Below are positions 17,850-25,487 of a stretch of DNA of 64,000 nt, piece by piece; the first letter of the stretch is position 1; every line of letters begins with the position of its first letter. The stretch covers positions 5,332,001-5,396,000 of the forward strand of contig NZ_JAUSRB010000002.1 of assembly GCF_030811595.1 (NCBI RefSeq), read 5' to 3'. Source of the DNA: Streptosporangium brasiliense. GTDB lineage: Bacteria; Actinomycetota; Actinomycetes; Streptosporangiales; Streptosporangiaceae. A program made the translations under genes and the position numbers. Below the pieces are notes generated by a model. It was given only the letters and a program-made list of their open reading frames with translations. It was not told where the DNA came from and did no database searches.

Positions 17850-18541
17850 GAGGCGAGGGAATGGTCCCTTCGGCGGAGGACCGGCTCGACCTGCCGGTCG
17901 TGGGCGAGCGGCAGAGCCTGCGGGAGCAGGTGGCCCACGCGCTGCGGGCCGCCCTGATCACCGGTGAGATGCGGCCGGGAGTGGTCTACTCGGCACCGGT
18001 GCTGGCCGCCCAGTTCGGGGTCTCCGCGACGCCGGTGCGCGAGGCGATGCTCGACCTGGCCAAGGAGGGCCTGGTCGAGGCGGTGCGCAACAAGGGCTTC
18101 CGGGTCACCGAGCTGTCCGACCGCGACCTGGACGAGCTCACCGAGATCCGCCAGCTCATCGAGGTGCCCACGGTGGCGCGGCTGGCCGACCGGGCCCGCG
18201 CCGAGAGCTTCGAGCCGCTCCGCCCGCTGGCCGAGCAGATCGTCGACGCGGCCGAGCGCGGCGACCTGCTCGCCTACGTCGACGCCGACATCCGCTTCCA
18301 CGTGGAGCTGCTGGCGCTGGCGGGCAACGCCCACCTGGTGGACGTGGTGCGCGACCTGCGCAACCGGGCCCGCCTGTACGGCCTGTCGGCCCTCTACGCG
18401 CGCGGCGTCCTGGTCGACTCCGCCCGCGAGCACCTCGACCTGCTCGAGCTGCTCGCCGCGGGCGACACCGGCGGCTCCGAGCGGCTGATGCGCAACCACA
18501 TCCAGCACGTGCGGGGGATCTGGGCCAGCAAGGCGGAGTAG
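17846..18541 (+). CDS. GntR-family (FCD subfamily) regulator of the hydroxyproline cluster
   Basis: A 231-residue regulator. A winged helix at about residues 20-85 (LREQVAHALRAALITGEMRPG, then SATPVREAMLDLAKEGLV) is followed by an all-helical FCD ligand domain with conserved D/H residues (DADIRFHVELLALAGN, MRNHIQHV) that usually bind a metal and a carboxylate. Last gene of the transport unit, so autoregulated. It is the natural ligand-responsive repressor for the two matching palindromes at 4910 and 11329. ATG 17846 gives the coupling overlap; ATG 17861 is an alternative. Confidence 0.85.
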   Translation: MRGEGMVPSAEDRLDLPVVGERQSLREQVAHALRAALITGEMRPGVVYSAPVLAAQFGVSATPVREAMLDLAKEGLVEAVRNKGFRVTELSDRDLDELTEIRQLIEVPTVARLADRARAESFEPLRPLAEQIVDAAERGDLLAYVDADIRFHVELLALAGNAHLVDVVRDLRNRARLYGLSALYARGVLVDSAREHLDLLELLAAGDTGGSERLMRNHIQHVRGIWASKAE

Positions 18542-18556
18542 TCCGCCCCCGGTGCC

Positions 18557-18665
18557 CGCCGTCCCCACCGGGGCCGCCCGTGTCCCGGCGCGTGCCGGTC
18601 TTCGCGGGAGGTCCGCCGCGCTCCGCCGTCCGCCGTCCCCGCCGGGGCCGCCCGTGTCCCGGCGC
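18557..18665. repeat. two-copy 35-bp direct repeat, period 74
   Basis: Bases 18557-18591 recur at 18631-18665 with one mismatch. A third partial copy of ~15 bases starts at 18663. The repeat lies in the non-coding gap between the convergent GntR and EamA genes and is very GC-rich. It probably arose by slippage or segment duplication. Confidence 0.8.
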
Positions 18666-18749
18666 CCGCCGTCCCCGCAGGTGGCCGGCCCGCGCCTCGG
18701 CGGGCCCGGCCTGCTTCGGCGGGGCCGCCTCAGCGGGATCGGGACCGCC

Positions 18750-19667
18750 TTAACGGGAGCCGCGGGTGGCGCCCACGCTGGCGATGACCACGCAGCCGAT
18801 GGCGGCCCACTCGCGCACCTGGAGCACCTCGCCCAGGACGAGCAGGCCGACCAGCGCGGCCACCGCCGGCTCCAGGCTCATCAGGATGCCGAACACCTGC
18901 TTCGGCATCCTGCGCAGGGCCTCCAGCTCGATCGAGTAGGGGATGACCGACGACAACAGGCCCACCCCCAGACCGATCAGCAGCAGCTCGGGCCGGAGCA
19001 GGTCGGCGCCGCCGGTGCCGATCCCCACGGGGGCGATCAGCAGGAACGACACGATCATCGCGAAGGAGAGCCCGGTCGTGCCGGGGAAGCGCTGGCCGAC
19101 GGCGGCCGACAGCAGGATGTAGCCCGCCCAGCAGACCGCCGCGACCAGCGCGAAGGCGATCCCGGCCCAGCTGATCCGCGACGCCGCCGTCCCCCAGGGG
19201 GCCAGCAGCACCACACCCGACCCGGCCAGCGCGACCCAGAGCAGGTCCAGCCGGCGGCGCGAGGCGGCCACCGCCACCCCGAGCGGGCCGAGGAACTCGA
19301 TCGCCACCGCGATGCCCATGGGCAGCCGGGCCAGCGCCTCGTAGAACGACAGGTTCATCACGCCCAGCGTCACGCCGAACGCCACTCCCAGCCCGATGTC
19401 GACGCGGGTCAGCCCCTTCAGCCGGGGCCGGGCGACCACCCCCATGATGAGCGCGCCCATCGCGATCCGCAGGAACACCACCGCGCTCGGCGGCAGTTGG
19501 GAGAACAGGTCCTTGGCGAATCCCGCACCCACCTGGACCGACAGGATGGCCAGCAGCACCAGCCCGGACGGCGGGATGGCGTCGGAGGCGGCCCTCAGCA
19601 GCGCTCCCGGCCTGGGCAGTCCCGGCTTGTACGGCTCGGCCGGCCCGTGCAGGGCTTCGGCGGTCAT
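18750..19667 (-). CDS. EamA-family transporter (RhtA/DMT type)
   Basis: A 305-residue drug/metabolite-superfamily exporter with ten predicted helices in two EamA repeats. Typical segments are NLSFYEALARLPMGIAVAIEFLGP, WAGYILLSAAVGQRFPG, and the second-repeat SVIPYSIELEALRRMPKQVFGILMSLEPA. RhtA-like members export threonine/homoserine or other small metabolites; the substrate is unknown here. It follows the GT39 gene on the same strand by 40 bases, so the two may be co-transcribed. Confidence 0.88.
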   Translation of the reverse strand: MTAEALHGPAEPYKPGLPRPGALLRAASDAIPPSGLVLLAILSVQVGAGFAKDLFSQLPPSAVVFLRIAMGALIMGVVARPRLKGLTRVDIGLGVAFGVTLGVMNLSFYEALARLPMGIAVAIEFLGPLGVAVAASRRRLDLLWVALAGSGVVLLAPWGTAASRISWAGIAFALVAAVCWAGYILLSAAVGQRFPGTTGLSFAMIVSFLLIAPVGIGTGGADLLRPELLLIGLGVGLLSSVIPYSIELEALRRMPKQVFGILMSLEPAVAALVGLLVLGEVLQVREWAAIGCVVIASVGATRGSR

Positions 19668-19707
19668 GAGACTCCCTCGCGACAGGTGCCAAATAGTCTT
19701 TCACACC

Positions 19708-21204
19708 TTACCGAGTCGGAGGCCGTCTCTCCGAGTGGTGTCCGCGATGCGAGATCGGCCGGCGGGTGTAGAGCGCCACGGTCATGCCGGGCACCCGCCC
19801 CACATGCCATGCCCGGCCCAGGGTGAACCCCTCCCGGGCCAGCGCGCCGAGCCTGTCGCCGCCCGCGCCCGCCGCCGCACCGGTGCCCCGCCAGAGCGCC
19901 CAGACCCGCTCCCGCCCGCCGAGGGCGGCGGTGACGTCGGCGTGCTCGGGGTAGTTGAAGGACTCCGGCAGGGGGGCGGCGCCCGCGAGCAGCACGTCGT
20001 CGGGCAGGCCCCGCCCACCGTAGCGGAGCATCCCCGCCCGTAGCCATGACCCCGCGTACACGATCGCGTCGCCGGGCCGGGCGTTGCCCGAGACGATCCG
20101 CGCGGCCCGCGGGAAGTTCTCCTGGTGGCCGTTCTCCTGGCGGAGCCGCAGCTGCCCCGGCAGCCCCGCGACCAGGGCGCCCGCCAGGGCGAGCGCGGCG
20201 AGCGGGCGGGGCGCCGAGGCGAGCGCGAGGCCGGCCAGCAGCGCGTAGGCGGGCACCGTGGCGAACAGGTAGCGCTCGACGTAGACGGGGGAGAGCAGGT
20301 GGGACAGGCCGAACAGCAGGACGGGCGGCAGCAGGGCCCAACCGGCCAGCAGCGTGACCCAGAGCCGGGGGACGCGGTGCCGGCGCGGCAGGAGCAGCGC
20401 GGCCGAGGCCAGCGCCAGCAGGACGTAGCCCGCGAGCGCGGTGCCCCCGGCCGCCCTGGGCAGGGTCAGCAGGACCGCCGGTCCGGGCAGTTCGATCCAG
20501 CTGATCGCGTGCCGCTGACCGAGGCCGACCGCGGCCCAGACGGCCCCCGGCACGCATCCCAGGGCCGTGCAGGCCAGCGTCCTGGCCAGGACGGCCCGGC
20601 CGTACAGCGCCACGGCGAGCAGGTGGGCGGCGAGCACGAGAAGGGCGAGCACCTGCGTGCAGCCGAGCAGCGCGACGGCCGCGGCGTATCCCGGCCAGCC
20701 GCCGCGCCGCCCCGGCTCCCCGGCCGCGCGGTGCAGCGCCCAGGCGGCCAGCACCGCGGCGGCGGCCGCGAAGGCGTAGGGGCGGATGTTCTGCCCGTGA
20801 TAGGAGACCGACGGCAGCAGCCCGTAGACGGCGGCGGCCGTCACCCCGGCGGGCAGGGAGTGCAGGCGCCGCCCCAGGTCGGTGACGAGCGCCGCGGCCA
20901 CACCCGTCGCGACCGCCGAGGGCAGCCGCAGCCACCACTCGGCCTGGCCGAACTCCAGCCACAGGTGCATGAAGGCGTAGTAGGGCAGGAAGTGCCCGTC
21001 GATGTGCTGGGCCAGCTCCCACAGCCCCGCCGCGCTCCGCCGCGCCGCGCTGAGGGTGGCCAGTTCGTCGGAGGACTGGGAGGCAGCCGACGAGCCGGCG
21101 ACGGCGACGACCGTCGCGGCGAGCCCCATGACCAGGCCCGGCCAGATCCGCCCCCGGTGTCGTGTCGCCGGCACGCGCGAGGACCGCACTCCGGTGATGA
21201 TCAC
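19708..21204 (-). CDS. GT39-like membrane glycosyltransferase
   Basis: A 498-residue polytopic GT-C fold protein of the ArnT/PMT group. D46-E47 in the first extracytoplasmic loop (SQSSDELATL) are the expected catalytic and metal acidic pair, and HGQNIRPYAF is a family loop. About ten to eleven helices precede an extracytoplasmic C-terminal domain of ~130 residues. Such enzymes transfer a sugar from a polyprenyl phosphate onto envelope glycans, lipids or proteins; substrate unknown. Start ATG 21204 gives a basic cytoplasmic N-terminus. Confidence 0.8.
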   Translation of the reverse strand: MIITGVRSSRVPATRHRGRIWPGLVMGLAATVVAVAGSSAASQSSDELATLSAARRSAAGLWELAQHIDGHFLPYYAFMHLWLEFGQAEWWLRLPSAVATGVAAALVTDLGRRLHSLPAGVTAAAVYGLLPSVSYHGQNIRPYAFAAAAAVLAAWALHRAAGEPGRRGGWPGYAAAVALLGCTQVLALLVLAAHLLAVALYGRAVLARTLACTALGCVPGAVWAAVGLGQRHAISWIELPGPAVLLTLPRAAGGTALAGYVLLALASAALLLPRRHRVPRLWVTLLAGWALLPPVLLFGLSHLLSPVYVERYLFATVPAYALLAGLALASAPRPLAALALAGALVAGLPGQLRLRQENGHQENFPRAARIVSGNARPGDAIVYAGSWLRAGMLRYGGRGLPDDVLLAGAAPLPESFNYPEHADVTAALGGRERVWALWRGTGAAAGAGGDRLGALAREGFTLGRAWHVGRVPGMTVALYTRRPISHRGHHSERRPPTR

Positions 21205-21286
21205 TAGGAGGATGCTAGAGGCTATTGATCATTTCAGGTGGGATGTCCGGGTAATGATTGCGCAGAAGATGCCAAAGGTTCCGGGA

Positions 21287-22054
21287 TCATTCCCAGCGGA
21301 ACGTCCGCGACGTGAGGAGGAGCGAGATCGCGGCCCACCCCGCCAGGATCGCCGCCGCGGCCACCGGCAGGCCGGAGCCCCCGGTCAGGACCGAGCGGAG
21401 CCCGCCGGCCAGGGCGGAGATCGGCAGCAGTTCGAGCACCGGCTGCACCGAGCCGGGGAACTTCGACAGAGGGAAGATCACACCGCCGCAGCCGAGCAGG
21501 ACCAGGAAGACCAGGTTGGCCCCGGCGAGGGTCGCCTCGGCGCGGAGCGTGCCCGCCATCAGCAGGCCGAGCCCGCTGAAGGCGGCGGTGCCCAGCAGGA
21601 CCAGCAGGAGTGCGGCCAGGGGAGAACCCGCGGGGCTCCAGCCCAGGGCGAGCGCCACCCCGCTGATGACGGCCACCTGGATGACCTCCACGGCGACCAC
21701 CGCGAGCGTCTTGGCCAGCATCAGCCCGGTCCGCGACAGCGGGGTCGCGCCCAGCCGCTTCAGCACGCCGTAGCGGCGCTCGAAACCGGTCGCGATGGCC
21801 TGCCCGGTGAAGGCCGTGGACATCACGGCCAGCGCGAGCACGCCGGGGGTGACGAAGTCGATCCGGGAGCCGCCGCCGACGTCGACCAGCGGCGCGGCCG
21901 AGAACCCCACGAGCAGCAGCACCGGGATGATCATCGTGAGCAGGAGCTGCTCGCCGTTGCGGAGCATCGCCCGGATCTCCGCCCCCGTCTGCGCCAGCAC
22001 CATCCGGGGCAGCGGCGCGGCCCCCGGGGCGGGGGTCAGGTCCAGGGTCGTCAC
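21287..22054 (-). CDS. ABC-2 type permease
   Basis: A 255-residue ABC-2 permease with six helices (TMIIPVLLLVGF, FVTPGVLALAVMSTAFTGQAIATGFERRYGVLKRLGATPLSR, then FSGLGLLMAGTL and GCGGVIFPLSKFPG regions). It pairs with the ATPase gene 43 bases upstream on the same strand. In many actinobacteria this pair sits between ctaA and sufR; its cargo is not established. Confidence 0.9.
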   Translation of the reverse strand: MTTLDLTPAPGAAPLPRMVLAQTGAEIRAMLRNGEQLLLTMIIPVLLLVGFSAAPLVDVGGGSRIDFVTPGVLALAVMSTAFTGQAIATGFERRYGVLKRLGATPLSRTGLMLAKTLAVVAVEVIQVAVISGVALALGWSPAGSPLAALLLVLLGTAAFSGLGLLMAGTLRAEATLAGANLVFLVLLGCGGVIFPLSKFPGSVQPVLELLPISALAGGLRSVLTGGSGLPVAAAAILAGWAAISLLLTSRTFRWE

Positions 22055-22097
22055 TGTGCTCTCCTGCGGTCTGGCGCGAGCCGTGCTCGGCGAAGGG

Positions 22098-23012
22098 TCA
22101 TCGGAGCTCCCGGCCGGTCAGCTCCAGGAAGACGTCCTCCAGAGTGCGGCGCTCGATGCTGAGGTCGTCGGCGGTGACGCCCTCGGCGGCGCACCAGGCC
22201 GTCACGGTCGCCAGCAGCTCGGGGCCGACCTGCCCCTCGATGATGTAGTGCCCGGACGGCGACTCCTTGGCCGCGCTGCCGGAGGGCAGGGCGGTGAGCA
22301 GCTCGTCGAGGGTGAGCCCCGGCCGGGCGCGGAAGCGCAGCTGCCGCTCGGCGCCGGTGAGGGAGGACGGGGTGCCCTCGGCCACCACCTTGCCGTGGTC
22401 GATGATCACAACCTGGTCGGAGAGCTTCTCCGCCTCGTCCATGTGGTGGGTGGTGAGCACCACCGCGACCCCGCAGGCGCGCAGGTCGCCGACCAGCTCC
22501 CAGCACGCGTGCCGGGCCTGGGGGTCCAGCCCCGCGGTCGGCTCGTCGAGGAAGACCAGCTCGGGCCGGCCGATGACGGCCGCGGCCAGCGACACCCGCT
22601 GCTGCTGGCCGCCGGAGAGCCTGCGGTAGGGCGTGCGGGCGTGCTCGGTCAGCCCGAGCCGCTCCAGCAGCGCCGCCGGGTCCAGCGCGTTGGCGTGGAA
22701 GCGGGCCATCAGGCGCAGCCACTCCCCGCAGCGCATCGCCGGGGGCACGCCCCCGGCCTGGAGCATCACCCCGACCCTGGCCCGCAGCTCCGGGTGGGTG
22801 GGGGCCAGGCCGAGCACGTTCACGGTGCCGTCGTCGGCCCGGCGGAACCCCTCGCAGATCTCGATGGTCGAGGTCTTGCCCGCGCCGTTGGGCCCGAGGA
22901 TCGCGGTGACCGCGCCACGGGCCGCGCTGAGGCTGAGGCCGTCGATCGCCGTCGTTCGGCCGTATCTCTTGACCAGATCGATGATCTCGACGGCTGGGGA
23001 TTCCATGGCCAC
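22098..23012 (-). CDS. ABC-2 type exporter ATPase
   Basis: A 304-residue DrrA-like ATPase. Walker A GPNGAGKTST, signature LSGGQQQRV, Walker B LVFLDEPTAGLD and H-loop LTTHHMDEAEKLSD are intact, followed by a ~85-residue C-terminal domain ending in ERRTLEDVFLELTGREL. It drives the following permease. Its neighbourhood near ctaA and suf has suggested roles in heme or iron-sulfur physiology, but nothing in the sequence shows this. Confidence 0.92.
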   Translation of the reverse strand: MAMESPAVEIIDLVKRYGRTTAIDGLSLSAARGAVTAILGPNGAGKTSTIEICEGFRRADDGTVNVLGLAPTHPELRARVGVMLQAGGVPPAMRCGEWLRLMARFHANALDPAALLERLGLTEHARTPYRRLSGGQQQRVSLAAAVIGRPELVFLDEPTAGLDPQARHACWELVGDLRACGVAVVLTTHHMDEAEKLSDQVVIIDHGKVVAEGTPSSLTGAERQLRFRARPGLTLDELLTALPSGSAAKESPSGHYIIEGQVGPELLATVTAWCAAEGVTADDLSIERRTLEDVFLELTGRELR

Positions 23013-23186
23013 GAGTTTAGGGACTGTACCGGCCGGTCAGATCCCCGGACCGGCCCCTGGGAGCCCCCCATGCCCGGTAAAAGGCTTCGGGCGGATCCCG
23101 CCAAGGTCGCTGATCGGCCGCCAGGCGCCTCATGCCGCCCATGTAACGCTGAGTCCATACCGAATCACGACTTGAGGAGGTTCGGC

Positions 23187-23882
23187 GTGTCCGAACGGAG
23201 CGGCTGTGGATCCGGCGTCCCGTGCTGGGCCGAACTGTCGAGTGGCGACGTCACCCTGTCGGTCAGGTTCTACCGGGAGATCTTCGGCTGGGAGGCGGTG
23301 TTCGACCCCCGCCCGGAGTCCGGCGGACGCGGGCGGTTCACGCTGGGAGGGAAGGCCGTCGCGGGGATCGGGCCGAGCCGCGGCGACGGCGCGCTCTCGG
23401 CCTGGAGCGTCCACCCCGCCGCCGAGCCCGGCGCCCTCGCCTGGAACGGGCCGGTCCCCCAGGACACCGCCGCGTGCGCGTCCTTCCACCCGGCCGTCTT
23501 CGGCTGGGAGGTCAGGGACGGCGGCGCCTCGGGCGCGCGCCACACCGAGTGGCAGGCGGTGGGCGGGCACCGTACGGAGTGGCAGGCGGGCGGGCACCGT
23601 ACGGAGTGGCAGGCGGACGGGCACCGCGCCGAGTGGCAGGTGGACGGGCACTCCGTCGCCGGGACGGCGCAGGCGGGCCCGTGGCCGCCGCCGGGCGCGC
23701 CGTCGCGCCGACTGGCCTGCTTCGCGATCGCCGACGTCGAGGCCGCCGTGGCGAGGGCCGAAGAACTCGGCGCCACCGTGATCGTGCCCCGGACGCCGGC
23801 CCCCGGGGGACCGGCGGCCGTGCTGGCCGACCCGCAGTCCGCCGTCTTCGCGGTCGTCGGGCGGGACGGCCGGCCGGTGTAA
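23187..23882 (+). CDS. degenerate VOC-family protein with internal repeats
   Basis: A 231-residue protein that begins like two-domain glyoxalase/bleomycin-resistance proteins (VPCWAELSSGDVTLSVRFYREIFGWE) and ends like one (CFAIADVEAAVARAEELGATV, then LADPQSAVFAVVGRDG). The usual second half of module 1 is missing. Residues ~118-155 are instead four copies of a GHRTEWQADG-type repeat. GAGGAGG seven bases before GTG 23187 fixes the start. The protein is probably expressed, but metal-dependent catalysis is doubtful. Confidence 0.7.
   Translation: MSERSGCGSGVPCWAELSSGDVTLSVRFYREIFGWEAVFDPRPESGGRGRFTLGGKAVAGIGPSRGDGALSAWSVHPAAEPGALAWNGPVPQDTAACASFHPAVFGWEVRDGGASGARHTEWQAVGGHRTEWQAGGHRTEWQADGHRAEWQVDGHSVAGTAQAGPWPPPGAPSRRLACFAIADVEAAVARAEELGATVIVPRTPAPGGPAAVLADPQSAVFAVVGRDGRPV
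23541..23651 (+). repeat. coding minisatellite, four units of 27-30 bp
   Basis: Units at 23541-23570, 23571-23597, 23598-23624 and 23625-23651 encode xxxEWQxxGGH-type repeats inside the VOC gene. All are multiples of three, so the frame is kept. Units 2 and 3 are nearly identical, pointing to recent expansion. Confidence 0.85.
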
Positions 23883-24161
23883 GACCCGACGGGGCCGGTG
23901 GCCGCCGGGCCGGGCAGCCGCCGGAGCGAGGTCTGCGCACCGGCGACCGGACGGTCCACCGGTGTGGGACCAAGGTGCGGCAGCGGGCCGGCCGGGGCGC
24001 CGGTCCGCCGGGCCGATCCGCGTCCGGTGCCCCGCCGGGGGCGAGGGTAAATCTTTTTTATGTGACTCCCCAAATATGGGAATTCGAATGACCTGATCGC
24101 GGTTGGGAACCCCTGGCCCGCACGGGCCCATTGCGGCCTGTGAGGGTGAGGGGGAGCTGAT
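23883..24161. promoter_or_regulatory. AT-rich promoter region of the Bcr/CflA gene
   Basis: This 279-base gap is GC-rich at first, then contains an AT-rich patch at about 24048-24090 (a T-run, CCCAAATATGGG, GAATTC). That patch is unusual for this genome and probably holds the efflux-pump promoter. GAGGGGGAG precedes ATG 24162. No regulator gene is adjacent. Confidence 0.4.
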
Positions 24162-25397
24162 ATGACCACGGCGGTCGTCGAGCCGGAGGTCGCGCCGGTC
24201 GCGCGGCGCAGAGGACTGCTGCTGCTCATCCTGGGCGCGCTGTCAGCGATCGGACCGCTCTCGATCGACATGTACCTGCCCGCCTTCCCGGCCATCGCCG
24301 CGGAGATGGGCACCGGCCAGTCGCAGGTGCAGCTCACCCTGACCGCCTGTCTCATCGGTGTCTCCGTCGGGCAGGTCGTCGCCGGCCCGCTCAGCGACGT
24401 GCGCGGCCGGCGGGCGCCGCTGCTGATCGGCATCGCCGCCTACGCCGCCGCCTCGCTGCTGTGCGCGTTCTCTCCCTCGGTCTACGGTCTGATCGGTCTC
24501 CGCCTGCTCCAGGGCGTCGCGGGCGGCGCCGCGCTGGTGATCGTCCGCGCGGTCGTCCGGGACCTGTACGAGGGCGCGGCCATCGCCCGCATCTTCGCCA
24601 CGCTCATGCTCGTCAGCGGCCTCGCGCCGATCCTGGCTCCGATCGCGGGCGCCCAGCTGCTCGCCCACACCTCCTGGCGCGGTGTGTTCGTCTCGCTGAG
24701 CGTCGCCGGGCTCCTCCTGCTGGCCGCCGCGCTGTTCGGGGTGCGCGAGACGCTCCCCCGCGACCGGCGCGAGAGCGGCGGCCTCGGCCGCACCTTCGTC
24801 ACCTTCGGGCACCTGCTCCGCGACCGCTCCTTCATGGCCAGCGCGCTGGCCGGCGGCTTCGGGTTCGGCGGCATGTTCGCCTACATCTCCGGCTCGCCGT
24901 TCGTGCTCCAGCAGGTGTACGGCGCCTCGCCGCAGACCTTCTCGCTGGTGTTCGCACTGAACGCGATCGGCCTGACCGTCACCGCGCAGATCGGCGGCCG
25001 CCTCGCCGGGCGCACGGTGGCCCCCGCACGGTTGATCCTCATCGGCCTGGCCGTCTCCCTGGCCGGGGCGGGGCTGCTGCTGGCCGCGGTGCTCCTCGGC
25101 CTGCCCCTGGCGGTACTGGTCGCCGCGCTGTTCGTGATGATGTGCGGGGCCGGGTTCGTCCTGCCGGGCACCGGCGCGCTCGCGCTGGCCGGCCAGCCCC
25201 AGCAGGTGGCCGGGAGCGCCTCGGCGCTGACCGGCGTGCTGCAGTTCGCCATCGGCGCGGTCGCGGCCCCGCTGGTCGGGCTGGGCGGCGAGGGCTCGGC
25301 GCTGCCGATGGCCGTCGTCCTGGCCGGGCTCACCCTCGCCTCCTTCGCCGTCTTCGCCGGCCTGCGGAAGCCTCGGAGCGGTGTTTCCGCAGGTTAG
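24162..25397 (+). CDS. Bcr/CflA-family MFS efflux transporter
   Basis: A 411-residue 12-helix major-facilitator protein. The DHA1 Bcr/CflA landmarks are present: IGPLSIDMYLPAFP in helix 1, VGQVVAGPLSDVRGRR (motif A) between helices 2 and 3, and RLLQGVAGGAALVIVRAVVRD. Family members export drugs such as bicyclomycin and chloramphenicol, and some export cysteine or siderophores. The stop codon lies inside an iron-box-like sequence that belongs to the next promoter. Confidence 0.9.
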   Translation: MTTAVVEPEVAPVARRRGLLLLILGALSAIGPLSIDMYLPAFPAIAAEMGTGQSQVQLTLTACLIGVSVGQVVAGPLSDVRGRRAPLLIGIAAYAAASLLCAFSPSVYGLIGLRLLQGVAGGAALVIVRAVVRDLYEGAAIARIFATLMLVSGLAPILAPIAGAQLLAHTSWRGVFVSLSVAGLLLLAAALFGVRETLPRDRRESGGLGRTFVTFGHLLRDRSFMASALAGGFGFGGMFAYISGSPFVLQQVYGASPQTFSLVFALNAIGLTVTAQIGGRLAGRTVAPARLILIGLAVSLAGAGLLLAAVLLGLPLAVLVAALFVMMCGAGFVLPGTGALALAGQPQQVAGSASALTGVLQFAIGAVAAPLVGLGGEGSALPMAVVLAGLTLASFAVFAGLRKPRSGVSAG

Positions 25398-25412
25398 GTA
25401 AGGCTTACCTGC
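25394..25412 (+). promoter_or_regulatory. DtxR/IdeR-type iron box upstream of the suf operon
   Basis: TTAGGTAAGGCTTACCTGC matches 17 of 19 positions of the DtxR/IdeR consensus TWAGGTWAGSCTWACCTWA. The core AGGTAAG-G-CTTACCT is a perfect inverted repeat. It overlaps the stop codon of the MFS gene and lies ~80 bases before sufR. The consensus is from memory; the pattern itself is seen directly. Confidence 0.7.
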
Positions 25413-25472
25413 GTGACAAATGACATCTCGATGGGCCCGGCATCGGTTTGTATGCGGGGAAGGAATTACGCC

Positions 25473-25487
25473 ACACTGATGTTGTGA
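25473..25487 (+). promoter_or_regulatory. SufR operator ACACT-N5-TGTGA
   Basis: ACACT-GATGT-TGTGA matches the pattern described for the mycobacterial SufR (Rv1460) autoregulatory site. It overlaps the proposed GTG start of sufR, which suggests either a leaderless transcript or a slightly later translation start. Confidence 0.65.

Noticed and set aside
4748..18749. integrated mobile island
   Set aside because: No integrase, transposase, tRNA or matching flanking repeats were seen; only synteny suggests insertion.
21795..23186. long N-terminal extension of the VOC frame
   Set aside because: Antisense to the ABC-2 genes; GAGGAGG and GTG 23187 define the true start.
24060..24070. third copy of the hydroxyproline operator (TATGTGACT)
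   Set aside because: Only the first eight bases match, the palindrome is broken, and the downstream gene is an unrelated efflux pump.
25395..25412. terminator of the Bcr/CflA gene
   Set aside because: The 7-base inverted repeat has a one-base centre and no T-tract, while the match to an iron box is much better.
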